Assembly (NCBI GenBank): GCA_022661535.1
Contig: JAKULF010000008.1
Coordinates: 744,001 to 808,000, forward strand
DNA from: Eutypa lata
Lineage: Eukaryota > Ascomycota > Sordariomycetes > Xylariales > Diatrypaceae
Direction: 5' to 3'
DNA: 64,000 nt
The number at the start of each line of letters is the position of its first letter. Position 1 is the first letter of the stretch. The notes under the pieces were generated by a model. It did not search any database. It saw only the letters and a list, made by a program, of their open reading frames with translations, and was not told the origin of the DNA. Positions 35,251 through 46,300 of the stretch are shown in pieces. The translations under genes were made by a program, and so were the position numbers.

Positions 35251-38200
35251 ATCCTACCGATACCACAATATAATGATTATGCAGGACACATTTGTCAACA
35301 AGCTGACTGCAGTAAAATACGAGATCATGCTAGGATCTTAGAGTACTGCGATTCCCTACAGCGCTAGAAATCTCGTGAGTCATGCAAGGCTCCGTCCCAG
35401 GTGAAAGAAATAAAACACAAATGAGGCCCGTTCAAGGTTGCGGTGTACCTATATATACAACTCTTGAATCTTCGAGACATGATCCACGTGACGATGAACG
35501 GTTCTAGAAGGTGTCTTTTAAGTCCATCAGATATTTACAATGCCTACTACATGCGAGAGCAACAACTTCCTCTGTCATTGACCTCGTGGCGTAGGATGTG
35601 CGGATTTTAGTTCCCAATTAAGCATATCAGGAGCAACACCGATTGGCAGTCAGGTAGTATCCGGGCCCTGTGCACCCCGAGGACTACTACATAAGACGCA
35701 GTACCTATACGTAAGTGTAGAATAGGCTGTTTCATACTAGTTCCCACGTGGCCACTGTAGTTCCATTTCAACCACCACGTCAACTCTCATGACAATCTAC
35801 ATTGTTAGATATGAACCGTGTAACTGTTTACCTAGGGTGCCTGCTTCATGCGTTCGGTGTACTCCTACCGTTGAGGATTGCATGCATCTAATCTACCTAC
35901 TAAAAGATACTGGGAAGCCACATTTCCCTCACGGTGTCCGCATGAGACATAACAATCGGTAGGCAGCATCATACTTACTAATTCATTAATACACGAACCA
36001 AGCTCTCAAATGGATCATCCCGATGCATCGGGGCTTTATTTCGATATATGGCAACCTCTTGGAACGCCTGCCGAGCTTTATACCTACATTGGTCGCTTGA
36101 CCGTGCAACCGAGCATCAGCCTTGTTTAAATCCGAAAGGGATTATTCTCAGTTAGGCATTGGATCCCGAAGATGCTTCGGGTTCTGCAACCATATATATC
36201 ATGCTCTGCCCAGTTTGTTACGCACGCCAAAATAATAAAGATGCTTAACGATATATGAAGTACGAAGAAATACACGAATCCTTCAAGACGACAGAAAAGC
36301 AGGTATTAGTGAAAGGTACAATGCGTATTGATAGAAAGTACAATACTTACTGATTATGCTGTGTTACTTCAGGTGGTCGATTACTTCCATTCCTGTGCTT
36401 GCAGAGCCCCTCCACTCCTTTGACTTTCAATCATCAACCATCAATAAAAATCCAACTTATTAGTATCTTTAGGTAAATAGACCGAAATTATCTCAATGAT
36501 GTACTACCTACGATGTAGCTTAACAGTTTAATTTCTGTAATTATGTTGCATAATAGTCTTATAGCTGAATAGCACTACTTTGCAGGGACTGAGATGGCAG
36601 CTTTTATGTGCACGTGTTTACTTCAGAGAAACGCAACCTTATTATCTTCGTACTTGTTCATGGTAATGGTTCTGATTGGTCTCATTGCCTAGGTATTAGC
36701 CATAACTTGAAAGGTTACAGGGTGTCAGTAACCCCAACATAAGCTATATCATGATGATTTTATTGGCTCATTCCTTAGATTTCAGCTACTTATCTAAGCG
36801 ATACCACATTGTTTTGTTAATTTTATGGTCGAGTTCCAGCCTACATATGACGTAATGGTGGCTTGTAAGTCTTAAACCAAATCGTGTATTAACTATTATA
36901 GCCGCCTTATGGAAGAAACTATACAGCTACATACTACGAAGCCAACCATTTGAACTGGTCTTCACCATTGATATTCATTAAATGGATACGTACTGCAACT
37001 AGATTACCAATCAGTCAGCACTGTGAACTATTTCCCTACTTATCTAAAGGTTCACCTGTATATATTCGAGTAATATGAAGAGGGGCGTTCGGTTCGACCT
37101 AAGAACTCCGCGCTTAATACCTGTTTCGAGATGCCGCGACGAGAGAATATTAAGACCAGTGAGAGAACCTAGGTACAACTAGCAAGCCCGAAGCTCCTAC
37201 CCAATAAGTGACTACATATGGATTATAATTATAATGTTAGTTTAGGTATATAGTAGACTTGTGCAAGGTACGTAGTAGTGTACGGTACATATCATTGTAA
37301 CGGAACGGCTGTTCCTAGTCTTGATTTTTAAGGTAACAAAAGGTGATGAAGGCAAATTACTTAGATTGATTGCTGGCGAGCAAAGGAGGGGCTATCTAAG
37401 GGGTCTTCTAAGGCTTCTTATAGTCCTAAAGCCAATATACAATAAAGGTTGGATCTGCCAAGCCTTTGGAGGTCCGAAGTGATCCATGGATCTGCCAAGG
37501 CCATCTACCTTATCGGTGATCGAAATCATGTGACCATATTGCTAGGTATGTGACAAGGGAAGGAATGGGTGGTTTTGTAACAATCATCCAGTGGCCATGC
37601 AGCTTTTAAGATATAATGAAGACTGATGGATCTCTCGGGATTCAATTCAAGTTGTAACTTCTATGGATGAACCCATGACCATTGTCAAGACTATTTCATA
37701 CTTAGACCAATAGGAAAGTGTCACTTTGAGTGGATGTATATTTTTTTCTTCTGATTCTGCGGGGACTATGTGAAAGTCCATCGAGGTCATGGTAGCTACC
37801 TTTTTAAGGTAGGTGGTTCCAAATCGGTAGTGAAGCAGGCCTTTACAGCCTCACAAGTAGTGGTGGTCAAAATAATTAACACTCTCACTTTAAGGATCAA
37901 TCAATCAATCGTATCACGTGAAACCGTAGCTGTTATGGTACGCTATCTAGCGGGAATCCAGCTGTAATAGCGCACAGTAGCAGCTCGCAGCAGCTATGAT
38001 TTCACGTGATACGGTTGATTAATCCTTAAAGTGATAGAGCTGGATCTTAAGATTGGTGAGTCCGCGATACATACATGCACAGTATGCATACATGTAGTGT
38101 TACCGGAGGCACTACCCTTTTCATACAGTTTCCCGAAGTGTGGCAGGTTGATGTGCATGGGAAGGGCACCTGGTCGCCCAATGAGCTTGACATTACCTCG

Positions 38201-38714
38201 ACTGGCCGAGTGGATCACTGGGGTTGGCTCGGGCATCATGCATAACCGCAGGTAACTACGTACTGTCGTACATTGTGAAGTAACCCGCTCTTAATACTAG
38301 GACCAAAATATACTTCGAAGTCTATAATCGCTTGTCGTGTGCATACATGTAATGTAGGCAGACCCTATCCAGAATTACGTTGCTGACTGCCAGGAGTAAG
38401 AGCAATGACTTTTCATAATTGACAGTTAAATTGATACGTAGCCCCAACCTGTAAATTATTTCCGTAGAACATTGTCCTCTTGTTGTTTCCAACCAAGAGT
38501 CAGCCTCCATACGTCTGTCTACCTTATGCAGCCCAGAAACTTTGGGTTATCTGTAGCTATACTACTCAGATCATCCTATCTTTGACTAAGAACATAAGTC
38601 AGAAAACATAAGTTTGTGCTGCGTTCTGAAGATTCTACCAACCTTGATCACTAGAGCGTAGTGGACCTAGGACTATATACGTCAAGCTATACCTCCCTAG
38701 GGATCATCCCAAAG
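35251..38714. other. AT-rich gene desert
   Basis: About 3.5 kb with no supported gene. It contains the foldback element at 37885-38034. Otherwise I see AT-rich unique-looking sequence with short orphan frames. Confidence 0.65.
37885..38034. repeat. 150-bp foldback (MITE-like) element
   Basis: The left arm (37885-37932) and right arm (37991-38034) are inverted repeats of about 44-48 nt, both beginning TCACTTTAAGGAT when read inwards and sharing GTATCACGTGAAA. Differences are mainly C/T and G/A transitions plus one 4-nt TCAA insertion in the left arm. The 58-nt centre is unrelated. I see no clear target-site duplication, so transposon origin is plausible but unproved. Confidence 0.7.
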
Positions 38715-39269
38715 ATGCAAGATCACCCAGTTGTCACCAACACTTCGCGCCGTCGGACCGCTTCTACCACGACCTTACGTCCCTCACAGACAGATAATGG
38801 TACCATGCCAGACCAAGCTCGTCCAAGTCATCAGACATCACCAACCCAACATGAACAAACACAGACATCCCAGGCTCCAGCCACTTCTACTCGCCGGCGA
38901 ACTACTCACCGACAGACTCCTAACATCGGAGTCAGGAGAGCTCCTCATAGCCTGAACTCGATGGACCATTTCTTACACCATGATGATGACCGTCTTATGG
39001 GCATGATCTCTGCTGGAGTGTCTAATACAACAACAGCGGCCAACAATCTTGATCAGCAACATGCCTCATACCATGCTACTGAGGATGGCTTTGTACAAGC
39101 CGACCTCATGGTTTACTCCAATCCTATAGATAATGGTCACCACGCCGCTGTTTCTAGTAATACCTCTCATCAGTTCCATGACATATATTACGTGGCTGAA
39201 GAGGATCTAGCTGGCATCGGTTCTCAGTTTGATGATGGGTCACAGCCTGAGACGAATACACCTTCCTAG
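38715..39269 (+). CDS. hypothetical Ser/Thr/His-rich protein
   Basis: Intronless frame of 184 aa starting MQDHPVVTNTSRRRT. The first 75 residues are Thr/Ser/Gln/Pro/Arg-rich; the rest is rich in His, Asp and Asn with segments HSLNSMDHFLHHDDD and HQFHDIYYVAEEDLAG. No signal peptide or membrane helix is visible. It lies alone in an AT-rich desert, and its codon use is unremarkable. It could be a lineage-specific gene or a chance open frame; the length and coherent composition favour a gene only weakly. An in-frame GTG 54 bases upstream is not a credible start. Confidence 0.4.
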   Translation: MQDHPVVTNTSRRRTASTTTLRPSQTDNGTMPDQARPSHQTSPTQHEQTQTSQAPATSTRRRTTHRQTPNIGVRRAPHSLNSMDHFLHHDDDRLMGMISAGVSNTTTAANNLDQQHASYHATEDGFVQADLMVYSNPIDNGHHAAVSSNTSHQFHDIYYVAEEDLAGIGSQFDDGSQPETNTPS

Positions 39270-40258
39270 CCCTATGACTATAACAACTTACAATGTTGGG
39301 TTAGTTTGTTGCTTTGTTTCTTTCATCTTTCTTTCCTCTTCATTTGTTTTATTTACTTTAGTTCTCTATGGGGTTTATGTTACAATGATGTATGAGCAAT
39401 GACAATATGTTTATTTAAACTTTATATTATATATTAACATCTGTTATTATTTCTAGGGTTTTAAGAACAAACGAAATATTTTGTAGTAGGGGACAAGGTC
39501 AGGGCTATTATATTTTACGATTTCTTTTTTTCTTTTTCCTGGGACAAAAAATTAAGTGTTACGGTCCACCTTAGGTGGTACGTCCAGGCCATACAATGAG
39601 AAGGCATTTGCGATAGGATGAATGTCTGATTGCTAGGAGGGATCCCCAAGAGACCCATTCCACCATTGCAGAGATATATAGCTAGCAGGTGCTTTACTTT
39701 CCCTTCTGCAACTTGATATTTTTACCCATTCCCTAGTGTTTGGGATCTACGTGACGCATTTCCCTTTAGTCCGTTTCAATAAACTTATGAGTTACGGTAT
39801 GTTTTCACTTATTAGTAATATCATATATAACTAACCGGAGTACCAATCTAAAGACACATTCTTTTCTCATCTATCTATAAGTAACTGAGTAATTATACGT
39901 TATCGATTAGTTCATTAAGTGGTTTATGCTTAGCTTAGCTGGTAATTGTTTAGCTTTACTAGTAATTGTCTTTAAGCTTACATTTACTAAGCATTATAAG
40001 CTATATGTAAATAACTATATAATATAGGTGGTCTTATACAAGTCCCCACATAGCCCCTATATCTTCATTGCAACCGGATTAGCTTCCATGATAATATACG
40101 TTATCAGAATTGGCCATGTAACTGTTTATAAAGCTAGATGAATATAAGCAGGTAACCATTGAGCAATAACTAAAGAGTAATTCATTGCTGTTGGATGCTG
40201 ACAGCCAGCTCCTGTTTCTTTCCCGATAGCTATAAGTCCGGACCTGCCATCGCCACCA
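39270..40258. other. AT-rich spacer
   Basis: The 990 bp are very AT-rich, especially 39.4-40.0 kb. No gene or structured repeat is supported. Confidence 0.6.
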
Positions 40259-42390
40259 TCATCGCACGAAAGCATGGTCTTGCTCCATAATCCACTCCCG
40301 CTCATCTAATACTCCAGGCCCCTTCATGTAGTCCACAGTCAGCCCACCGATTTCACGCTCCAGCAACCTTAGCGCCTGGCGCGCAAACGGTGCCCCTGCG
40401 CCGCGGACCTTGAGAGCCCACTTGAGATCTTCGACCCGGGCTGCGCACCAGGCCATCTCCTCGGCGGTCTCGGCGGTAGCCCACTGCAAACATCTAGAGT
40501 CAGTAGTTACTTCTTTATACGTTATTAATTTTTTTTCATTGCGAAGTATGGGAGGTGTTCGGGGGTTATTGCTCCCGAACATACCCCTTTCAGTACCTTT
40601 AAGCACCGAAGCTGGCCACAAAGGGAAGAAAATAAAGCACTCTGAAAATTACTTACGAGCAAGCCCGCGAACCCCCCTATCATGGCGACCTGGTGCGAAG
40701 CGGCGCTGCCCCAGAACGCAGCCGTGTGTTCGGGCTGCATGGACCCTAGGAGCTCCACGGCGGCTTGCACCTTGTCGCGCGCGGCGGTGCGCACTGCGGC
40801 GTGTAGCGAGGGCGGGGTCGGGTCCCCTGGCGTTAGGAGCCGAACGAGTGCTCGGTATAGAGCGATAATGACGGCATGGTAGGCGAGGTGGAGGGATGCG
40901 CTCGCACAGAGCGGGCGTCGCGGTTGCGAGGCCGATGCTGTGAAGGAGAGTTCATCGGGGAGGGTGGCTTGCCACTGCCGCAGCCGCGCGATGATAGGCT
41001 TTGCGAGGTCAACAGCGGCAACTACACCCATGTTGTCGAGGGAGCCGTCGCGCCGTGTCGCTGCGGTGGTGTAATACTTACACATGATTTCCCGCAAGAT
41101 GTGCGAGAGCTCGATGTGGCGCAAGAAGAGAAGCCAACCGGTCGAGGCAGGCACGCTCCCCGTAGTAGTAGTAGTCGTCGTGGTGGTCGCTGAGTCTTCC
41201 TCTTCTTTCGCATACTCCGGGAAGTCCGACGAGGAGCAGGGCCGCACGTCCCAGTCGTCGTTGTGGAGCAGGAGCGGTCGTCCGTAGACGAAGGCGGCCC
41301 ACAGATCTTGCATGTACAGCGCCCAGCCTAGTCTCCGTCGCAGACCAATCTCCCATTCTGGGATCGACCAGGAGCTACAGTCGACGTGAAGCCCGAGGCT
41401 GTGAGAAATGGCGACCAACTGGGCGTGAAGTCTCCAAGCAGAGGACGCTGACCTTTCATTCGATTCGTCTGCCTGGGTGCTCCTCTGCAACAGCAACAAC
41501 CCCGCTTCTAGCGTACCCAGCTTCGGCCGCCGCATGTCTTCTTCCAGTGTCGCCTCAGCAAGCCGCTCAAGCGCAGCAGCATCGGGTCTGCGCTGGATCC
41601 CACCGCTTGCCAGCAGGCTATCGTGCAACTGCCAGTCCAACGCCAAAAGATAGACGGCGGTCAGCAGGGAGGGCGCAAAATGACGGTGAGATATCTGGTG
41701 CTTGGCGATGAAGACATCCTTGTGCAAGATGGGAAAGCTGGGGTGCACAAAGCGGAAATACAAGTCGACGAGGATGTGACCGACCGGATGCACGGCGGCC
41801 TCGACCGAATCCACATCGGCGATCCGGCGCGCCTCGGACGTCGTGTGTTCATCGGGGTGTATCAAAAACAAGGTCCGGTCATTGATGCGGCGAACCGAGT
41901 CTGAGCACCGCAGATCAAGGAGGATGGGATCCCGGTAATCAGTCGAGCCTACGTACTCGGCATGGGTGGTAGGATCAAGGCCGAGCGTATCTTTGAGGAT
42001 ACTCGGATATGCAGCCGCCGGTGGCGTGCTAATCCGCACTTGCTCATTGGGATGCGAAGCAGTCGTCGATGTCTCGGCCTGGCTTAGCACGGGGGAGACT
42101 TGCTGTCTATCAGGGACCTCAAATTCCTGAGTTTGATGTGACTGAGCCTGGACCGCGTCGAAAGTCTGCACGGGAGTAAGGAGATTCTCCTCTGCTTCCT
42201 GTTGCTGTCTGTGTCCATGTCCGTGAGCCCTCCGCTGGCGCTGCTGATGTCGCCTCGGCGTCGGGCGGCGGGCAAAGGTGCAATTCAGATCATGAAAAGT
42301 ACACAGGACACAGCGCTCCTTGCCATCCTCTCTGACGCATCGGGTTTTGCGGAGATGGCAGGTGTCACAGGCCCGAGATCGCGAGCTCAT
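40259..42390 (-). CDS. Zn2Cys6 transcription factor, TamA/Dal81-like
   Basis: Two exons on the minus strand, 40657-42390 and 40259-40483, encode 652 aa; the 173-nt intron is phase 0 and joins GGFAGLL to WATAETAEEMAW. The Zn2Cys6 cluster uses Cys8, 11, 18, 27, 30 and 37 (CDTCHLRKTRC...CVLCTFHDLNC). A Gln/Arg/His-rich linker follows. The fungal-specific regulatory domain begins around residue 150 with FLIHPDE, VDLYFRFVHPSFPILHKDVF and APSLLTAVYLLALDWQ, and contains RLHAQLVAISHSLGLHVD. These blocks resemble TamA/Dal81, co-activators of GABA, urea and allantoin utilisation genes. The gene is divergent from urea amidolyase, which fits a pathway-specific or paralogous regulator of urea breakdown; that link is inferred. 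It could alternatively serve another amide or amine pathway. Confidence 0.82.
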
Positions 42391-43308
42391 TCTAAAGGCG
42401 GCTGGCCACTGCTACGGTACATGCGACCGCCCATGCCGTCCTTGATCTTGATAGGCTTTGATAAGCCCCACAGCTTCGGTTTTATAATGTCAATGTTACG
42501 TAATCTAATCTCCGCCAAATGTGTCCGGACTTAACTATTAGTTAAGTAGAGTAGGTAGCTCTTAAGTTTAAATATTGGCAAAGTTCTTGTAATGAAATCA
42601 AACACTAATCCTCGAGATAAAGGAGTATCGGAAGTCTCAAAGAACATCTGTGCCAATTCACTTCATAGGTTTCTACGCACCATTCAGCCCTTGGAAGGGG
42701 GTTTATTTGATATCAGCTCGCACTACTTATTTACGTTTGCTGATGTGTCAGTATCAATCTAGTTACTAGGGCTCAAGCATCTTGGCGAGGCACTACCGTG
42801 AACTCTATGTCTAGTATTACCTCAACGAGATCGATGCGGGGGTCAGCCGGGCGAAACCAATCGACATCTCCGTTATATTCGGGATTATCTGAAAATATGA
42901 CAGATGCCTCTGAGCGCCGAGATTACGGCGTCGACTCAAGCCGGCGGCGTTTTGCTCGGAGGCCGGCGGGGTGTATTGTCCTCGCCACCAAAAAGTAGCA
43001 GATACTCGATAACGTCCGAGGGTATATAACTTTAAGTAGACCATGACCAGTTTACAGTTTATAGTTTATATTCTACTATCAAACTCGAGCTATATATCAG
43101 ATGGTCCACTTACATCGTACAGACCTTGCTTTTGCCTTCCGTTCTCAGTACCCGGAGCCTCCGTACCCTGTGCTCCCTGCTTTGGTGTTCCGTGTTCGTC
43201 CCCTTTTGCTTAGTAGCTTATATTCATGTTAAACATCTCCTTTCTATTGTTTGTACTTGGTAGCGAAAATATCGACACGAGTTATCCATTCAAACTCATT
43301 CCACGAGG
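42391..43308. promoter_or_regulatory. divergent promoter region, TamA-like factor / urea amidolyase
   Basis: The 918 bp lie between the two start codons. GATAA or its complement occurs at 42460, 42616, 42885, 43008 and 43282; the first is GATAAG, the preferred core of AreA/Nit2-type nitrogen regulators. GCCGGCGG occurs twice (42940-42947 and 42962-42969), spaced 22 bp apart, and could serve a Zn2Cys6 protein. Binding is inferred. Confidence 0.5.
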
Positions 43309-46300
43309 ATGTCGATAAATCATTCACGGATCGGGGTTACTGAAACTCAGAGTAACGACAAATCCCCTCGCTTTCCCTTAACAATATCGGAGTGGAGAGA
43401 CGCTCAACTTTCCGATGATGGTTTTACTAGAATCATATCTCTTATAGCATCAGAGCGGGCGGCTAACCCACATACACATGCATGGATCTCCCTTGCGACA
43501 GATGACCACGTCAAGGAACAGTGGGATTGCCTTTGTTCGTCTTCTTCCGCAAATCTCCCCCTCCGCGGTGTCCCATTCGCCGTCAAGGATAACATCAATG
43601 CGCGAGCATTCCGCACAACAGCGGCTTGTCCAGCATTCGCCTCCGACGCTGTCATTGTTGAGGATGCTCCGGTGGTGGCGAGATTGAAGGCTGCGGGCGC
43701 TATTCTGATCGGCAAGACCAATCTAGACCAGTTCGCTACGGGACTGGTGGGCACAAGGTCGCCGTATGGAGCCGTGCCTAACTCGTTTGACCCAACTCGT
43801 GTCAGCGGCGGTTCTAGCTCCGGAAGCGCAGTCGTTGTGGCCCGCGGCGTGGTTCCCTTCAGTCTTGGCACCGATACAGCGGGATCTGGTCGGGTTCCGG
43901 CCGGACTGAACAACATCTTTGGTTTGAAGCCAACTCGTGGGGCAATCAGTGCGCGCGGTGTCGTCCCTGCTTGTCGCTCGCTCGATTGTGTGTCTATTTT
44001 CACACTTACTATGGACGATGCCGAGACGGTGCTTTCCGTCGCCGAGGGCTTTGATGATGAGGATGCGTATTCGCGAGCGCGGCCGTCCGTCTTGCCGTCA
44101 AGCGGTTTCGGTACCAGTCTGAGACTTGCGGAGACGAGACCAACTCTTGCCATTTGTAAGGAGCCGCCGTGGTTTGGTGGAAGTGAGCAAGCCCGTGCCT
44201 ACGAGACAGCCCTTTCGAGATGTACCGAATTAGGCTGGAACCTTGTTCCAACCGACTTCGACAAACTATTCGGTCTTGCTCAGCTTTTATACGAAGGACC
44301 TTGGGTTGCAGAGCGCTACGCCGCGATCCAGACCTTTATTGAAACATCAGCTAGCGAGATGGACCCTACAGTACATAGCATCATATCCCGAGCGAAGAAA
44401 TTCTCTGCCGCCGATACCTTCTCGGCTGAGTATCTGCGCCAGGACTTGACACGGGAGATCCAGACCGTGTTCGCTGCGTTTGATGGTCTCCTTGTGCCCA
44501 CCACCCCGACCTTCCCCACGCATAAGGACATTGAAAATGACCCTGTCAATGAAAATTCTAAGCTGGGCACTTATACCAACTTTGTAAACTTCCTAGATTG
44601 GACAGCACTCGCGATACCTGCTGGCTTTCGGGCGGATGGCTTGCCCTTTGGAATCACGCTCATTTCGGACAAGTGGCAAGAACCAGGCCTCCTCCATCTG
44701 GCTCGTCAATGGACAGCATCCGAAACCAGTCTTGTCGATGTGAAGCAGATCGACTACAGTTCAACGGACTCGAGAAGAATGAAAATCGCTGTAGTCGGTG
44801 CTCATCTGAAAGGGTTTCCCCTGAATGGAGATCTCATCTCGCGCGGTGCGACATTTCAGCAGTTGACTGCGACTTCGGCCGCCTACCGTCTATTTGCTTT
44901 GCCTGGCACTGAGCCAAAGAAACCAGGCATACGGCGAGCGCTTGTGGAGGAGAGTGGATGCGAAATCGAAGTTGAAGTCTGGAGTTTACCGAAGCCGGAG
45001 TTTGGCGAGTTTATGGCAACTATTCCCTTCCCTCTCGGCATTGGCTCGCTCGAGTTGAGAGATGGTACCTGGGTCAACGGTTTCGTATGCGAGTGCTCAG
45101 CCCTCCAAGGGGCAACGGATATCACCAGCTTTGGTGGCTGGAGAGCCTATATGAGCAATATTCGAGAGCTTTCCAACCAGGTTCCCAAGCCCAAATCTGT
45201 GGCTCGCGTCCTTATCGCCAATCGTGGAGAGATAGCTTGTCGCATACTACGCACGCTTCATAAAATGAACATCGAGACTGTTGCCATATATTCGGACGCA
45301 GACGCGCACGCCCCTCATGTTCGCGACGCCGATATCGCACTTCGTCTGGACGGCAACACAGTTGCAGACACCTACCTGAATGGTGAAGAGATTCTACGAC
45401 TCGCCGAGAGTGCGTCAGTAGATGCCATAATCCCGGGATACGGATTCCTGAGCGAAAATGCCGACTTCGCCAGGGCCGTCGAAGAGCGTGGAATGGTCTG
45501 GGTCGGCCCAACACCTGTTCAGATGTCCGAGCTGGGTTTGAAACACCGCGCCCGTGCCATTGCCGCTGAGGCTGGTGTTCCCACTGTACCAGGAAGCTCC
45601 GGGTTGATCGGTTCGTTAGAGGACGCCGTTGTGGAGGCCCGGCGCATCGGGTTTCCCCTCATGCTTAAGAGTACTGCAGGTGGTGGAGGCATTGGACTAC
45701 GGCGGTGCACTGATTTCAAGAGTCTCGAGGAGGCCTTTGAAGGTGTAAAGCGGCTTGCCGCTGCCAACTTCGCAGACAGCGGAGTGTTTCTTGAGCGCTT
45801 CATTCAGAACGCCCGTCATGTCGAGGTCCAAGTACTAGGCGATGGTACCGGTCGAGTATTTGCCGCGGGCGAGCGTGACTGCTCCCTCCAGCGACGCCAT
45901 CAAAAGGTCGTAGAGGAGGCCCCTGCCCTGATGGTTTCTGCCGACGTTCGTGATAGCATGAGAGGGGCTGCTGTGAAGCTCGCCTCAGCGGTCAAATACC
46001 GTAGCGTCGGTACGGTCGAGTTCATCTACGATTCCGACTCGCAAGAATTTCATTTCCTTGAAGTGAACACTAGACTTCAAGTGGAGCATCCTATCACCGA
46101 GGCTGTGACTGGGCTTGACCTTGTGGAGTGTATGATAAGAATAGCAAGGCAAGATTGCGAGGGCCTCTTCGACAAAAGCCAGGACGACATCGTCCCGTCA
46201 GGCGTCTCCGTCGAGGTTCGCGTCTACGCTGAGGATCCAGTTCGATCATTCCAGCCATGCTCTGGGCGTATTTCCGCAGTAGATTTCCCGGAAGGCCTGC

